Positions 18,519-25,127 of a DNA stretch of 64,000 bases are shown here, piece after piece. Positions within the stretch are counted from its first letter, which is position 1. Each line of letters opens with the position of its first letter. Source of the DNA: Haloferax denitrificans ATCC 35960 (GTDB lineage: Archaea; Halobacteriota; Halobacteria; Halobacteriales; Haloferacaceae); the NCBI RefSeq assembly GCF_000337795.1, contig NZ_AOLP01000002.1, positions 1 through 64,000 of the forward strand, written 5' to 3'. The position numbers were made by a program, and so were the translations under genes. Under the pieces are notes generated by a model. That model saw only the letters and a program-made list of their open reading frames with translations. It had not been told where the DNA came from and made no database searches.

Positions 18519-18552
18519 CGCTCGCGGTTCGGGTCGAGAGATATATTTCAGT

Positions 18553-19019
18553 GGCTCTGTTGAAATCCTTGGAACCGGATAGAACCCGTGTGACACAGTC
18601 AGAGGGTGTAATCAGCGGGGAACTGGCAATCGATTCATGCTTTGATTGATGATTCAACCGTCAAATGGCACTACTTAGCGATTAGAATCGATACCCCTTC
18701 GTTTCTCACATTCCCCGCAAAAGTCTGAGGGAAGCTCTGATATGGAATCGACCTGTTTTTCTGAAGTGAACAGATTGTGTGTCGCGTAGTGGTCTGCCCA
18801 TCCGCAGCGAGTGTTTTCTGCGAAGTGCCACATCTGGTCCTCTTTTCGTTTTATTATCACTATGAGACGTGGGTAGGCAAGATGTATCAAAGTATGGTAC
18901 TGTTATTATAGTGGCCGATTCATCTCGGTCAATATCGGTGCCCCTCCTCTGACTGACTCGCGCTCTGTATTCAGCACGGCCTCAGTAACCTATCAGCGGC
19001 TGAGAATTTCAACAGAGCC
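18553..19019. mobile_element. 467 bp MITE with IS6-type ends
   Basis: Terminal inverted repeats GGCTCTGTTGAAAT (18553-18566 and complement at 19006-19019) and an exact 8 bp target duplication ATTTCAGT on both sides (18545-18552, 19020-19027). The GGCTCTGTTGAA terminus and the 8 bp duplication are those of IS6-family elements. There is no transposase inside, only a 52-residue zinc-motif gene on the minus strand. It must have been mobilised in trans by a full element elsewhere. Confidence 0.88.
18675..18833 (-). CDS. Zinc-motif miniprotein inside the MITE
   Basis: 52 residues from the ATG at 18831-18833 (MWHFAENTRCGWADHYATHN). Cys10, Cys39 and Cys42 with nearby histidines form a possible zinc site (CGW and CGEC). 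A box GATAATAAAA about 22-27 nt upstream fits a leaderless promoter, which supports a real gene. An in-frame ATG at 18890 is less likely. Function unknown. Being carried entirely within a transposable unit, it is either cargo or part of the element's biology. Confidence 0.55.
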   Translation of the reverse strand: MWHFAENTRCGWADHYATHNLFTSEKQVDSISELPSDFCGECEKRRGIDSNR

Positions 19020-19047
19020 ATTTCAGTTAAAATCGAATTATCTAGAA

Positions 19048-19560
19048 TTAGGGCTCTTCGAGCAACGAGCGAGCTCGCTGCACGTAACTGTTCGCCCCCC
19101 AGCTACGGGCGTCGCTGATTTTATTGAGGAGCAACCGTGCCTCGGCAGCTGAGAGGTGTTCAGTTCGAACGAGAACCGAGAGCAGTGTCGGCGTCGTGAC
19201 GAGTCGGGTATCAGCGAGTGAGGCGTGAATCAAACCCAGTTGGTTGAACTCGTCACAGAGGAAGAGCCCAGCATCGAGCTCGTTCGCGAGGGAGACCGCC
19301 GCGTTTTCACCGTCATCGAGCGGAAACTCGGCATCGAGGTCGACCGACTGTGTTGTGAACGACTTCGCTTGGTCGAGGACGGCGGACGCAGCGTGCCCAT
19401 GGACGTCATCGTAGGAGGCAATCTCGCGGAGTTCATCGATGACCGCCGTTGGGACGACGACCTCGTACCGAGAAAGACAAAGTGCGAGTGGATCAGGGTC
19501 GTCGCCAGTAACGATTCCGAGACTGACGAGGGCGGAGGCATCTACGATAAGCCGCGCCAT
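19048..19560 (-). CDS. VapC-type PIN-domain toxin
   Basis: 170 residues with a complete PIN fold: MARLIVDASALVSLG (Asp7), IDELREI (Glu43), GENAAVSLA (Glu85) and LFLCDEFN (Asp103) supply the four acidic metal ligands expected for a Mg2+-dependent endoribonuclease. It begins directly at the stop of the antitoxin gene (19561), so the pair is translationally coupled. It probably cleaves tRNA or rRNA when free of its partner. Plasmid stabilisation is the likely benefit. Confidence 0.88.
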   Translation of the reverse strand: MARLIVDASALVSLGIVTGDDPDPLALCLSRYEVVVPTAVIDELREIASYDDVHGHAASAVLDQAKSFTTQSVDLDAEFPLDDGENAAVSLANELDAGLFLCDEFNQLGLIHASLADTRLVTTPTLLSVLVRTEHLSAAEARLLLNKISDARSWGANSYVQRARSLLEEP

Positions 19561-19863
19561 CTATACGTCGGCGACCTCGTCGATAAAGTCCTCGTCCAAC
19601 TGCTGTTTCAACACGCGGAGGTTGGCCGCCTCTTCGGCGCCGACGAGTGCTTTGAGTTGCTCGAAGGTAATCTCATCGTCGTAATAGGCGTCGGCAATTT
19701 CCTGGACGAGCGTGTCGTCGTGAGCGGCGTCTTGGAGGTACTCCCGAAGCGCGGTCACGAGGACGTCTGTTCGGTCTTCGCCGAGGACTGCGGCCAGTGC
19801 GTCAGCCCGGTCGATGAGCCGATTGGGGGCCCGAAACTGCACGCGCTTCTTCTCGGTGCTCAT
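19561..19863 (-). CDS. VapB-like RHH antitoxin
   Basis: 100 residues from the ATG at 19861-19863 (MSTEKKRVQFRAPNRLIDRA). The N-terminus is a ribbon-helix-helix (RVQFRAPNRLIDRADALAAV, then DVLVTALREYLQD), followed by an acidic C-terminal toxin-binding tail. It is first in the pair and ends at the toxin start. RHH antitoxins repress their own promoter, and the region 19864-19944 is probably that operator. Confidence 0.85.
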   Translation of the reverse strand: MSTEKKRVQFRAPNRLIDRADALAAVLGEDRTDVLVTALREYLQDAAHDDTLVQEIADAYYDDEITFEQLKALVGAEEAANLRVLKQQLDEDFIDEVADV

Positions 19864-19944
19864 GATATGTACATTGTGAGCCAACGCACTTAGCCGTTTT
19901 CGTGTGTACGATGTGAGGCTCACTCGAGCCGGACAAGGCAGGTA

Positions 19945-20286
19945 TCAGTCAGTAATGTAGCCAATCAACTGGCCCACTACATCTTCTGTGCGGCCGTCAA
20001 CGAGCGAGGTCAGATAGTACTCGACGTCGGCAGCATTGTTGAGTGTCGCAAGCGACCACGGGAGCACGTGACTTCGTTCCCCGAGTGGGTCGCCCGCGTA
20101 GTCGTCGTCCCGGAGCGTGAGTGACTCCTCGTGGTACGTCTTCGTGGAGATCAGGACAGTGATGAGCTGCACGCCATGGTTCGGGAAATGAGGAGTCCCT
20201 ATAATGAGCAGCGGCCGACCTTTCTCCGAGAGCGGATCGGCCCCCCAGACGATGTCGCCGCGTTCCAGATCCTCGAACGCAGTCAC
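19945..20286 (-). CDS. MazF/PemK-like toxin
   Basis: 113 residues from a GTG at 20284-20286 that overlaps the stop of the upstream HTH gene by one base. The sequence has the PemK/MazF beta-barrel pattern: FEDLERGDIVWGADPLSEKG, RPLLIIGTPHF, VQLITVLISTKTYH, and HVLPWSLATLNNAADV, closing with the helix TEDVVGQLIGYI. It probably acts as an mRNA interferase. Coupled to the winged-helix protein 20286-20642, which takes the antitoxin role. Confidence 0.75.
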   Translation of the reverse strand: MTAFEDLERGDIVWGADPLSEKGRPLLIIGTPHFPNHGVQLITVLISTKTYHEESLTLRDDDYAGDPLGERSHVLPWSLATLNNAADVEYYLTSLVDGRTEDVVGQLIGYITD

Positions 20287-20642
20287 TATACCTCTTCCAT
20301 CTGGTCGGTCCGGAGATCCTCGAGACGCTCTTCGCCGTATTGTTCGGCTGCACTCTCGTGGTGTCGGTGAAGCCGGTACGCTGACTGAAGTCGTTCCTTG
20401 TTGTCCGTGATCGCCCAGTACGGGCGCTTGTGCCGGACGAGCCCGCGTTCCTTCAGTCGAGAGAGAATCGCACTAACAGCGTCCGTGTCCAAGCCCAGTC
20501 GCTCGGCGATCGTTGCGGCCTTCCACGCACGGTCGTCGTGCTCGTCGAGGAACAGCACGATTCGCTCGGTGTCGTTCCGCTCATCGAATTCGTCGGCGTC
20601 AGCGTTTTCGAACTCGTCGATATCGATAGTACCGCTCGACAT
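20286..20642 (-). CDS. Winged-helix antitoxin/regulator
   Basis: 118 residues. The acidic N-terminus (IDEFENADADEFDERNDTER) is followed by a MarR-like winged helix: IVLFLDEHDDRAWKAATIAE, RLGLDTDAVSAILSRLKERG and the wing LVRHKRPYWAITD. A basic C-terminal helix follows (LQSAYRLHRHHESAAEQYGE). As the leading gene, coupled to a PemK-like toxin, it is the probable antitoxin and autorepressor. HTH antitoxins with MazF-type toxins are seen in haloarchaea. Confidence 0.75.
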   Translation of the reverse strand: MSSGTIDIDEFENADADEFDERNDTERIVLFLDEHDDRAWKAATIAERLGLDTDAVSAILSRLKERGLVRHKRPYWAITDNKERLQSAYRLHRHHESAAEQYGEERLEDLRTDQMEEV

Positions 20643-20735
20643 GGACTAATGTTGGAGATGTTGGAACATAGGTGTTTGGTATGTTTGTTACTTGGATGAG
20701 AGGGACATTTCCGTGCCCAGAAATGCCGGAGGGGA

Positions 20736-21074
20736 TCACTCCGACGGCGTCGCGACGAGATGCTCCTCAAGATCTCGCGTCCAGTACGTCGTGAGCCCGC
20801 CCGGACTGCAGCGGGCGCACAGTTGCAACGGGCCTTCCAGATGCCCGAGCTCGATTCGGAACCGCGTCAGCGCGGCGAGCGTGTCGACGACCAGCCCACA
20901 GCCGTCACAGGCGACGTGATCGCGCTCGTCAGGATTCGGCTCCGTCTGAATCGCGCAGTCGACACAGATCGGGTGGGTAACCCGATCGTCCTGTCCCCAG
21001 GTATGAGCCTCGCCGGTCTCAGTACCGGGCGGAGCGTCGCAGAAGGAACAACCAGTGAGAGTCTGCTGCATCAC
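20736..21074 (-). CDS. Multi-zinc-ribbon hypothetical protein
   Basis: 112 residues. Cysteine pairs CSFC, CVDC, CDGC and CARC give two likely zinc sites across the whole protein, with conserved-looking HPIC and HVACDGCG surroundings. Its start overlaps the stop of 21071-21361 (ATGA), so the two genes are coupled. Small all-ribbon proteins of this kind are frequent on haloarchaeal plasmids, but their roles are not known. It could bind nucleic acid or a partner. Confidence 0.75.
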   Translation of the reverse strand: MMQQTLTGCSFCDAPPGTETGEAHTWGQDDRVTHPICVDCAIQTEPNPDERDHVACDGCGLVVDTLAALTRFRIELGHLEGPLQLCARCSPGGLTTYWTRDLEEHLVATPSE

Positions 21075-21361
21075 TCGCCCTCCCCGTCGGCGTCGCGGCC
21101 TGCCGTCCAGCCACGGTGGAAGATGGCCAGTTGTGTCGTCGAGTCGAACGTGGTGCCGCTCGGCTCGTGAACCAGAACGTGATCCTCGGGAACCGGAGTG
21201 ACGATGTCCGCGTCGATGAGGTCGTCAACTAGGCTCCGGGCCGTCGTGTCGTCGACATCCGTAGTCGCGACGCTCGCGGTGTCGCGGCCTTGGGCGAGCT
21301 GTTCCTTCTCGAACTGTTCGTAGTCGCAACTCGTGTCGTCGTGCGAATCGGGACCAGGCAT
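21071..21361 (-). CDS. Acidic hypothetical protein coupled to zinc-ribbon gene
   Basis: 96 residues, very acidic (MPGPDSHDDTSCDYEQFEKE). The middle is helical (ARSLVDDLIDADIV), followed by short strands (VPEDHVLVHEPSGTTF) and a helix ending GWTAGRDADGEGE. No motif recognised. It precedes and overlaps the zinc-ribbon gene by four bases, and they probably work together. Confidence 0.7.
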   Translation of the reverse strand: MPGPDSHDDTSCDYEQFEKEQLAQGRDTASVATTDVDDTTARSLVDDLIDADIVTPVPEDHVLVHEPSGTTFDSTTQLAIFHRGWTAGRDADGEGE

Positions 21362-21520
21362 GGTGAGTCACGCAGCACACGCTGTTGCGCGCTGCACGCC
21401 TCACGGCGTGCACGAGAAACAGCCCAGTCGGAGAGTCAGTCCAGTTGCAGGTTGCGATAGCCGACAACGGCAACGCCGTCGAGGAACAGAACAACCTTCG
21501 GAAAGTCGAGAACCGACAAA

Positions 21521-21985
21521 TTAGCTCTCATCGAGGAGTGAGATACCGTGCTCAACCACAGCGTCAGTAACGAAGAGACTCGTTTCAGTCTGGAGCGCTC
21601 GCATCAGCTCAGCCGCCGCTGATTTCTCGAGTTCTCCCCGTGTAGACGCAAGCACGAGAATCCCAATCGAGCCATGGACTTCCACATCGCGATCGTTCGC
21701 AGCGTCTCGTGCTGCAAGGTCGTCAGTCAGGAGGACGGCAGCGCGTTCAGATGCGACGGTGAGTGCAGCTGTCTCACCGGGGTCCAACTCGACGCCAAGG
21801 CCGGTTGTATCACTCTCGACCAGTTCGTACTCAATGGTTTCGAGCGCAGGTGGGACCATCCCCGCCTCGAGTTCTTGGTAGACAGTCTGTGGAATCAGCA
21901 GCTCGTCGACGACCGAGAGCAATGCAAGCGCGTCAATCTCGTCGAGATGAATAATGGGGCCCGCATCAACAACCGCGAGGATCAC
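21521..21985 (-). CDS. PIN-domain (DUF3368-type) toxin
   Basis: 154 residues from a GTG at 21983-21985 that overlaps the antitoxin stop (GTGA). An ATG at 22000 would add five residues. The fold has VVDAGPIIHLDEID, IPQTVYQELEAG, LDPGETAALTVASE and LLTDDLAARDAA, the acidic ligands of a PIN ribonuclease. HGSIGILVLAS and the C-terminal helix are typical of DUF3368 PIN toxins. Paired with the antitoxin at 21982-22233. Confidence 0.85.
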   Translation of the reverse strand: MILAVVDAGPIIHLDEIDALALLSVVDELLIPQTVYQELEAGMVPPALETIEYELVESDTTGLGVELDPGETAALTVASERAAVLLTDDLAARDAANDRDVEVHGSIGILVLASTRGELEKSAAAELMRALQTETSLFVTDAVVEHGISLLDES

Positions 21986-22233
21986 GCATTCAGTCCCCAC
22001 CGAACATCGTCTTCGACGGCCTGTACCTCCTGCTCTGCTCGCTTGACACGATCTCGACCGACGAGGTTGATTGCGGTCTCGCGGTCGATTTCGTCGTCGA
22101 TGTATCGCGAGAGGACGAGGTCAACCCAGAGATCTTCGACGCCGCGTTCCAACGCCTGTTCGAGGATCTCTGATTCGGGGATACCCCGCGCTTCGGCGAT
22201 TTCTTGCACCCGTTCAGTGAGATCCGTGGCCAT
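21982..22233 (-). CDS. Antitoxin of PIN module
   Basis: 83 residues from the ATG at 22231-22233 (MATDLTERVQEIAEARGIPE). A short helical DNA-binding-like N-terminus is followed by VEDLWVDLVLSRYIDDEIDR and ETAINLVGRDRVKRAEQE, the pattern of antitoxins that precede DUF3368 PIN toxins. It ends within the toxin start by a four-base overlap. A large inverted repeat at 22394-22436 sits about 160 bp upstream. Confidence 0.8.
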   Translation of the reverse strand: MATDLTERVQEIAEARGIPESEILEQALERGVEDLWVDLVLSRYIDDEIDRETAINLVGRDRVKRAEQEVQAVEDDVRWGLNA

Positions 22234-22393
22234 GGGTAAATAATTGCTCTGTGGTGACTTAAACATCTGTGGACCCCCTCTAGGAGTTCTCAGAAACGAC
22301 CTTGGACAACCGTTTCGTTCATGCTCACATCGACATCATCCGAACCACCACTCTTCGCGAGATGGAGGTTCCGTTGGCGCTCGCTGCCACGCC

Positions 22394-22436
22394 GTTAACC
22401 AACATCGCGGAAGTCTGCGGTTCTGTGTTGGTTAAC
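22394..22436. repeat. Long-spaced inverted repeat, copy 1
   Basis: GTTAACCAACA (22394-22404) and TGTTGGTTAAC (22426-22436): perfect 11 bp arms, 21 bp spacer. The same arms recur at 38517-38557 and 41051-41090. It lies between two minus-strand genes, downstream of 22449-22901 and upstream of the PIN module. Probably a binding site for a plasmid regulator. Confidence 0.85.
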
Positions 22437-22448
22437 AATATAGTGGGC

Positions 22449-22901
22449 TCAGAACTGATGAAGAGACATCACGCGGAACGTATCTGGCTCACCATTCGGC
22501 GGCTCGTCAATTCGGTCAAGGGATAACCGCGAGAGTCGACTGACCAGTTCGTTACGAACTGCTCCACGGCTGACTATTGTTTCGTGCCAGCCGAGACGGT
22601 CGTCGAAATACCGCTTCTGGAACCGCTGCCCGACGTCGTCAACGGCGATGAACTGCGTCCGCTTCACCCCCGTTAGGTTCGTCGAGACGAACTCGGCTCC
22701 GACATCTTCGTGGGTGAGTTCGACGAGTACACGCTCGACAACTGAGACGATGCCAGTTGGACTTCTGCCGTGGGGGAGCGACAGTTCGAGATCTGCCCAC
22801 GGTTCTTCGTTCGGTTGTTCAGTGTGCTCGCCAGAGAGTCGTGATCGCTGTTGCTCGTAGTCGGAAGACATGGATTGCATGGGGACTGCTGACTCCTCCA
22901 C
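22449..22901 (-). CDS. Hypothetical protein
   Basis: 150 residues if the GTG at 22899-22901 is used. ATGs at 22880 and 22871 are alternatives. The box TTTTTATCC lies about 22 nt before the GTG, favouring a leaderless start there. The N-terminus is polar. The core runs WADLELSLPHGRSPTGIVSV, VERVLVELTHEDVGAEFVS and TQFIAVDDVGQRFQKRYFDD, an alpha/beta pattern with no catalytic motif I can name. Single gene between inverted repeat copy 1 and the exporter. Confidence 0.65.
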   Translation of the reverse strand: MEESAVPMQSMSSDYEQQRSRLSGEHTEQPNEEPWADLELSLPHGRSPTGIVSVVERVLVELTHEDVGAEFVSTNLTGVKRTQFIAVDDVGQRFQKRYFDDRLGWHETIVSRGAVRNELVSRLSRLSLDRIDEPPNGEPDTFRVMSLHQF

Positions 22902-23120
22902 CCCTCAATGGAGGATAAAAACAGCCACAGCAATTGTTCACGTACTAACGGAGTTCATTCAGACACCCCTCCTGTGAGGAATATCTTCCAGACTAAGAAG
23001 ACGATCAGGAATGCTGATCCGCGAGTACACAGCCCAGCGCCCGTGCCAAGGTAGTTGAATCGGTCTCATTCAATGGATAGCAGAAGCTATAGACAGATTG
23101 GACAGCGAAGCAGAGACGTC

Positions 23121-23444
23121 ATGTCGTGGTATATCCTCATACTCGCAGGCCTGTTTGAGATTGGCTGGGCAATTGGACTCGAATATTCGGACGGACTCTC
23201 AAAGCCAGTGCCAACAGTCGGTACTGTTGTCGCTCTCATCATCAGTATGGTACTCCTGGCACAAGCCGTCAAAGATCTCCCTATCGGGACAGCATATGCT
23301 GTCTGGACAGGTATCGGGGCCGTTGGGACAGCCACGCTTGGAATTATTCTCTTTGATGAACCAGCCGCTCTCGCCCGAATACTCTTCATCGGCGTGATCG
23401 TCGTCGGTATCGTCGGTCTACACGCTGTCTCGGGTGGACACTAA
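23121..23444 (+). CDS. gdx: SMR exporter, Gdx/SugE type (guanidinium)
   Basis: 107 residues from the ATG at 23121 (MSWYILILAGLFEIGWAIGL). An upstream ATG (23055) gives an unlikely polar leader. Four transmembrane helices, the membrane-embedded Glu in LFEIGWAIGLEYSDG, and the Gdx/SugE-type signatures KDLPIGTAYAVWTGIGAVG and LFDEPAALARILF are all present. SugE-type members export guanidinium rather than polyaromatic cations. It acts as an antiparallel dimer in the membrane. Monocistronic and convergent with the PrimPol gene. Confidence 0.93.
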   Translation: MSWYILILAGLFEIGWAIGLEYSDGLSKPVPTVGTVVALIISMVLLAQAVKDLPIGTAYAVWTGIGAVGTATLGIILFDEPAALARILFIGVIVVGIVGLHAVSGGH

Positions 23445-23619
23445 ACCACTAGTTGTCATTTGCATCGTCTGAACCCTGCCCAGACACAATTATCGGTACA
23501 CACGCACATTGACTGGCCGGCTGTTTCGCAGGACTGCTCGTCTGAAGGAGAGAGTTTCAACAGGGCTGCGTCGTCAGCAGAAGTATCTCACTATCAACCC
23601 ATGTTGCGGTGACACGGTC

Positions 23620-24810
23620 TCACTTCAACCATGATCGTGTTCGCTCCCACATTGACGCAGATTCCGTGTCAGGATCTTCATCCTGGTCACGCGGTGCTAC
23701 TTCGACACGCTGCTCAAGCCGGTCAACAGTCGCTTCCAACTCCTCGATGTACGCCTGTTTTTCCGCGAGGGTTGCCTCGAGCGTTTCAACTCGCTCAGTC
23801 AACACCCGGTTCTTCTCGGCGAGATACGCCTTGTCCTGCGTTGATTGCGTTCCCACACTCTGTTCCGTCGTAGTTTCGTGGTCCTCACGAGGCTGCGTGT
23901 CTGGGTCGTAGAACTCCGACGTCTGCTGGACTGCTCGCTCAAGTGTCTTCTCACCATATGTCGACCCGTCTGCATAGTGGACTTCGTCCCATTTCTCGCG
24001 ATACAGCCCCGATTCCCGAAAGAGGCGGTCCATCTGTGGGTGGTCCCCGCCCGTCCAGAACGCGAGCAGACAGCAAAGTGCCATATCTGCCTCCGAGTGG
24101 CTCTCATACCCACTTGTCTGCCCTCGCCACAGTCGATCGAACTTCTCACCGTTCGCTGCTTTCCTCGCTTTTGTCAGCACAACCTCGTCGTTGAGGGCAG
24201 GCTCACTCGCGTCATCGCGTTCTGCGGATGGTGTTGAGCTCGGTGGCTCCGTTGTCGGCTCGGTGTCGGGCTGGACGTATTCACGATGGACGTCAACAAG
24301 TGCATCCTGCCGGTGTGCGATCTCTGTCGGCGTCCCCGCAACGTGAGCACCGGTTACTGTAAAGAAGCGCGCTGTATCGTAGCACTCGACTCCTCCACGG
24401 CGATTCCGCCCTGCAGGGAGTTCTCCTGTAACGAGGATGTGGAAACCCGTTCCCGATGGCGACACCTCCGTGTAGGAATCTAGCTGTGTGATTATCGCCT
24501 GTGCGTCGTCGTCAATCGTACCCGTCTCAGGGTCTCGACAGTCGTCTAAATCCACACCGACAAACGGGTCGTCATCGGTGAACACAAACCCAATCCCATC
24601 AGCGTCGTCTGACTCGACGGCCGCAACCGCAGTATTGAGATCAGCCCATGTCACGGAATCGGTTGCCGAACCGAAGCCGCCAGTCGCAGGGTTGACGGGG
24701 ACCTTCGTCGCTTTGTCATCTCGCATCTCACTCCGCCAGCAAACCCACTGCTCACGCTCGCGAAGTTCGGGTGGCAGCTGGTCTATATCGAGGTCAATTT
24801 CATCACACAT
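23620..24810 (-). CDS. PrimPol-like replication protein (NrS-1-type)
   Basis: 396 residues. The N-terminal archaeo-eukaryotic primase fold has DGIGFVFTDDDPFVGVDLDD (metal-binding DxD) and YTEVSPSGTGFHILVTG (sGxGxH). A linker rich in T, P and E follows. Residues about 225-300 match the helix-bundle domain of NrS-1-like phage polymerases (ESHSEADMALCCLLAFWTGG, then DRLFRESGLYREKWDEVHY and GEKTLERAV). A coiled coil at about 325-375 (LAEKNRVLTERVETLEATLA) and a basic tail close it. Likely primes and/or copies plasmid DNA. A 10 bp repeat array lies directly upstream. Confidence 0.85.
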   Translation of the reverse strand: MCDEIDLDIDQLPPELREREQWVCWRSEMRDDKATKVPVNPATGGFGSATDSVTWADLNTAVAAVESDDADGIGFVFTDDDPFVGVDLDDCRDPETGTIDDDAQAIITQLDSYTEVSPSGTGFHILVTGELPAGRNRRGGVECYDTARFFTVTGAHVAGTPTEIAHRQDALVDVHREYVQPDTEPTTEPPSSTPSAERDDASEPALNDEVVLTKARKAANGEKFDRLWRGQTSGYESHSEADMALCCLLAFWTGGDHPQMDRLFRESGLYREKWDEVHYADGSTYGEKTLERAVQQTSEFYDPDTQPREDHETTTEQSVGTQSTQDKAYLAEKNRVLTERVETLEATLAEKQAYIEELEATVDRLEQRVEVAPRDQDEDPDTESASMWERTRSWLK

Positions 24811-24919
24811 TCGTTGTTCCTCGCTGATTCGCAGTCATCTCAGAGTCCAAATACGTCTGCATTGTCTGGTCACTTTGACAATACCCAGTTCCGACGGGGT
24901 CCCCCCTGTCTATACTAGT

Positions 24920-25042
24920 CGGATTCTGTCGTAACCGACAATCCGAATCTGTCCAAAATACACCGTTCAATCCCGCTATTATCCGAATTCTATCGTAACG
25001 GCTGTCGTAACTCTGGATGGGACTATCGTAACCTGTCGTAAC
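24920..25042. repeat. CTRTCGTAAC repeat array upstream of PrimPol
   Basis: Five same-orientation copies of CTGTCGTAAC or CTATCGTAAC at 24926-24935, 24990-24999, 25002-25011, 25023-25032 and 25033-25042. The first lies within a nested dyad (CGGATT 24920-24925 with AATCCG 24940-24945, and GTCG-TAAC-CGAC inside). The remaining spacer 24811-25127 has no gene. The array could be an operator for the PrimPol gene or an iteron-type origin. Confidence 0.8.
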
Positions 25043-25127
25043 CATCCGTCTGAACACTCCTTTAACCGGTTTCTGGCTGAATCGGCCGTTGTTCGTCTGA
25101 CCGGGGACAAACGCTGACAGACCAGTA

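Noticed and set aside
22302-22526. 74-residue plus-strand frame over inverted repeat copy 1
   Set aside because: It has no family similarity and runs into the 3' part of the opposite gene. The inverted repeat explains the structure better.
23540-23575. TTTCAACAGGGCTGC resembles an IS6-type terminus
   Set aside because: No partner end or target duplication found within a few kb. A single 12-13 bp match is not enough.
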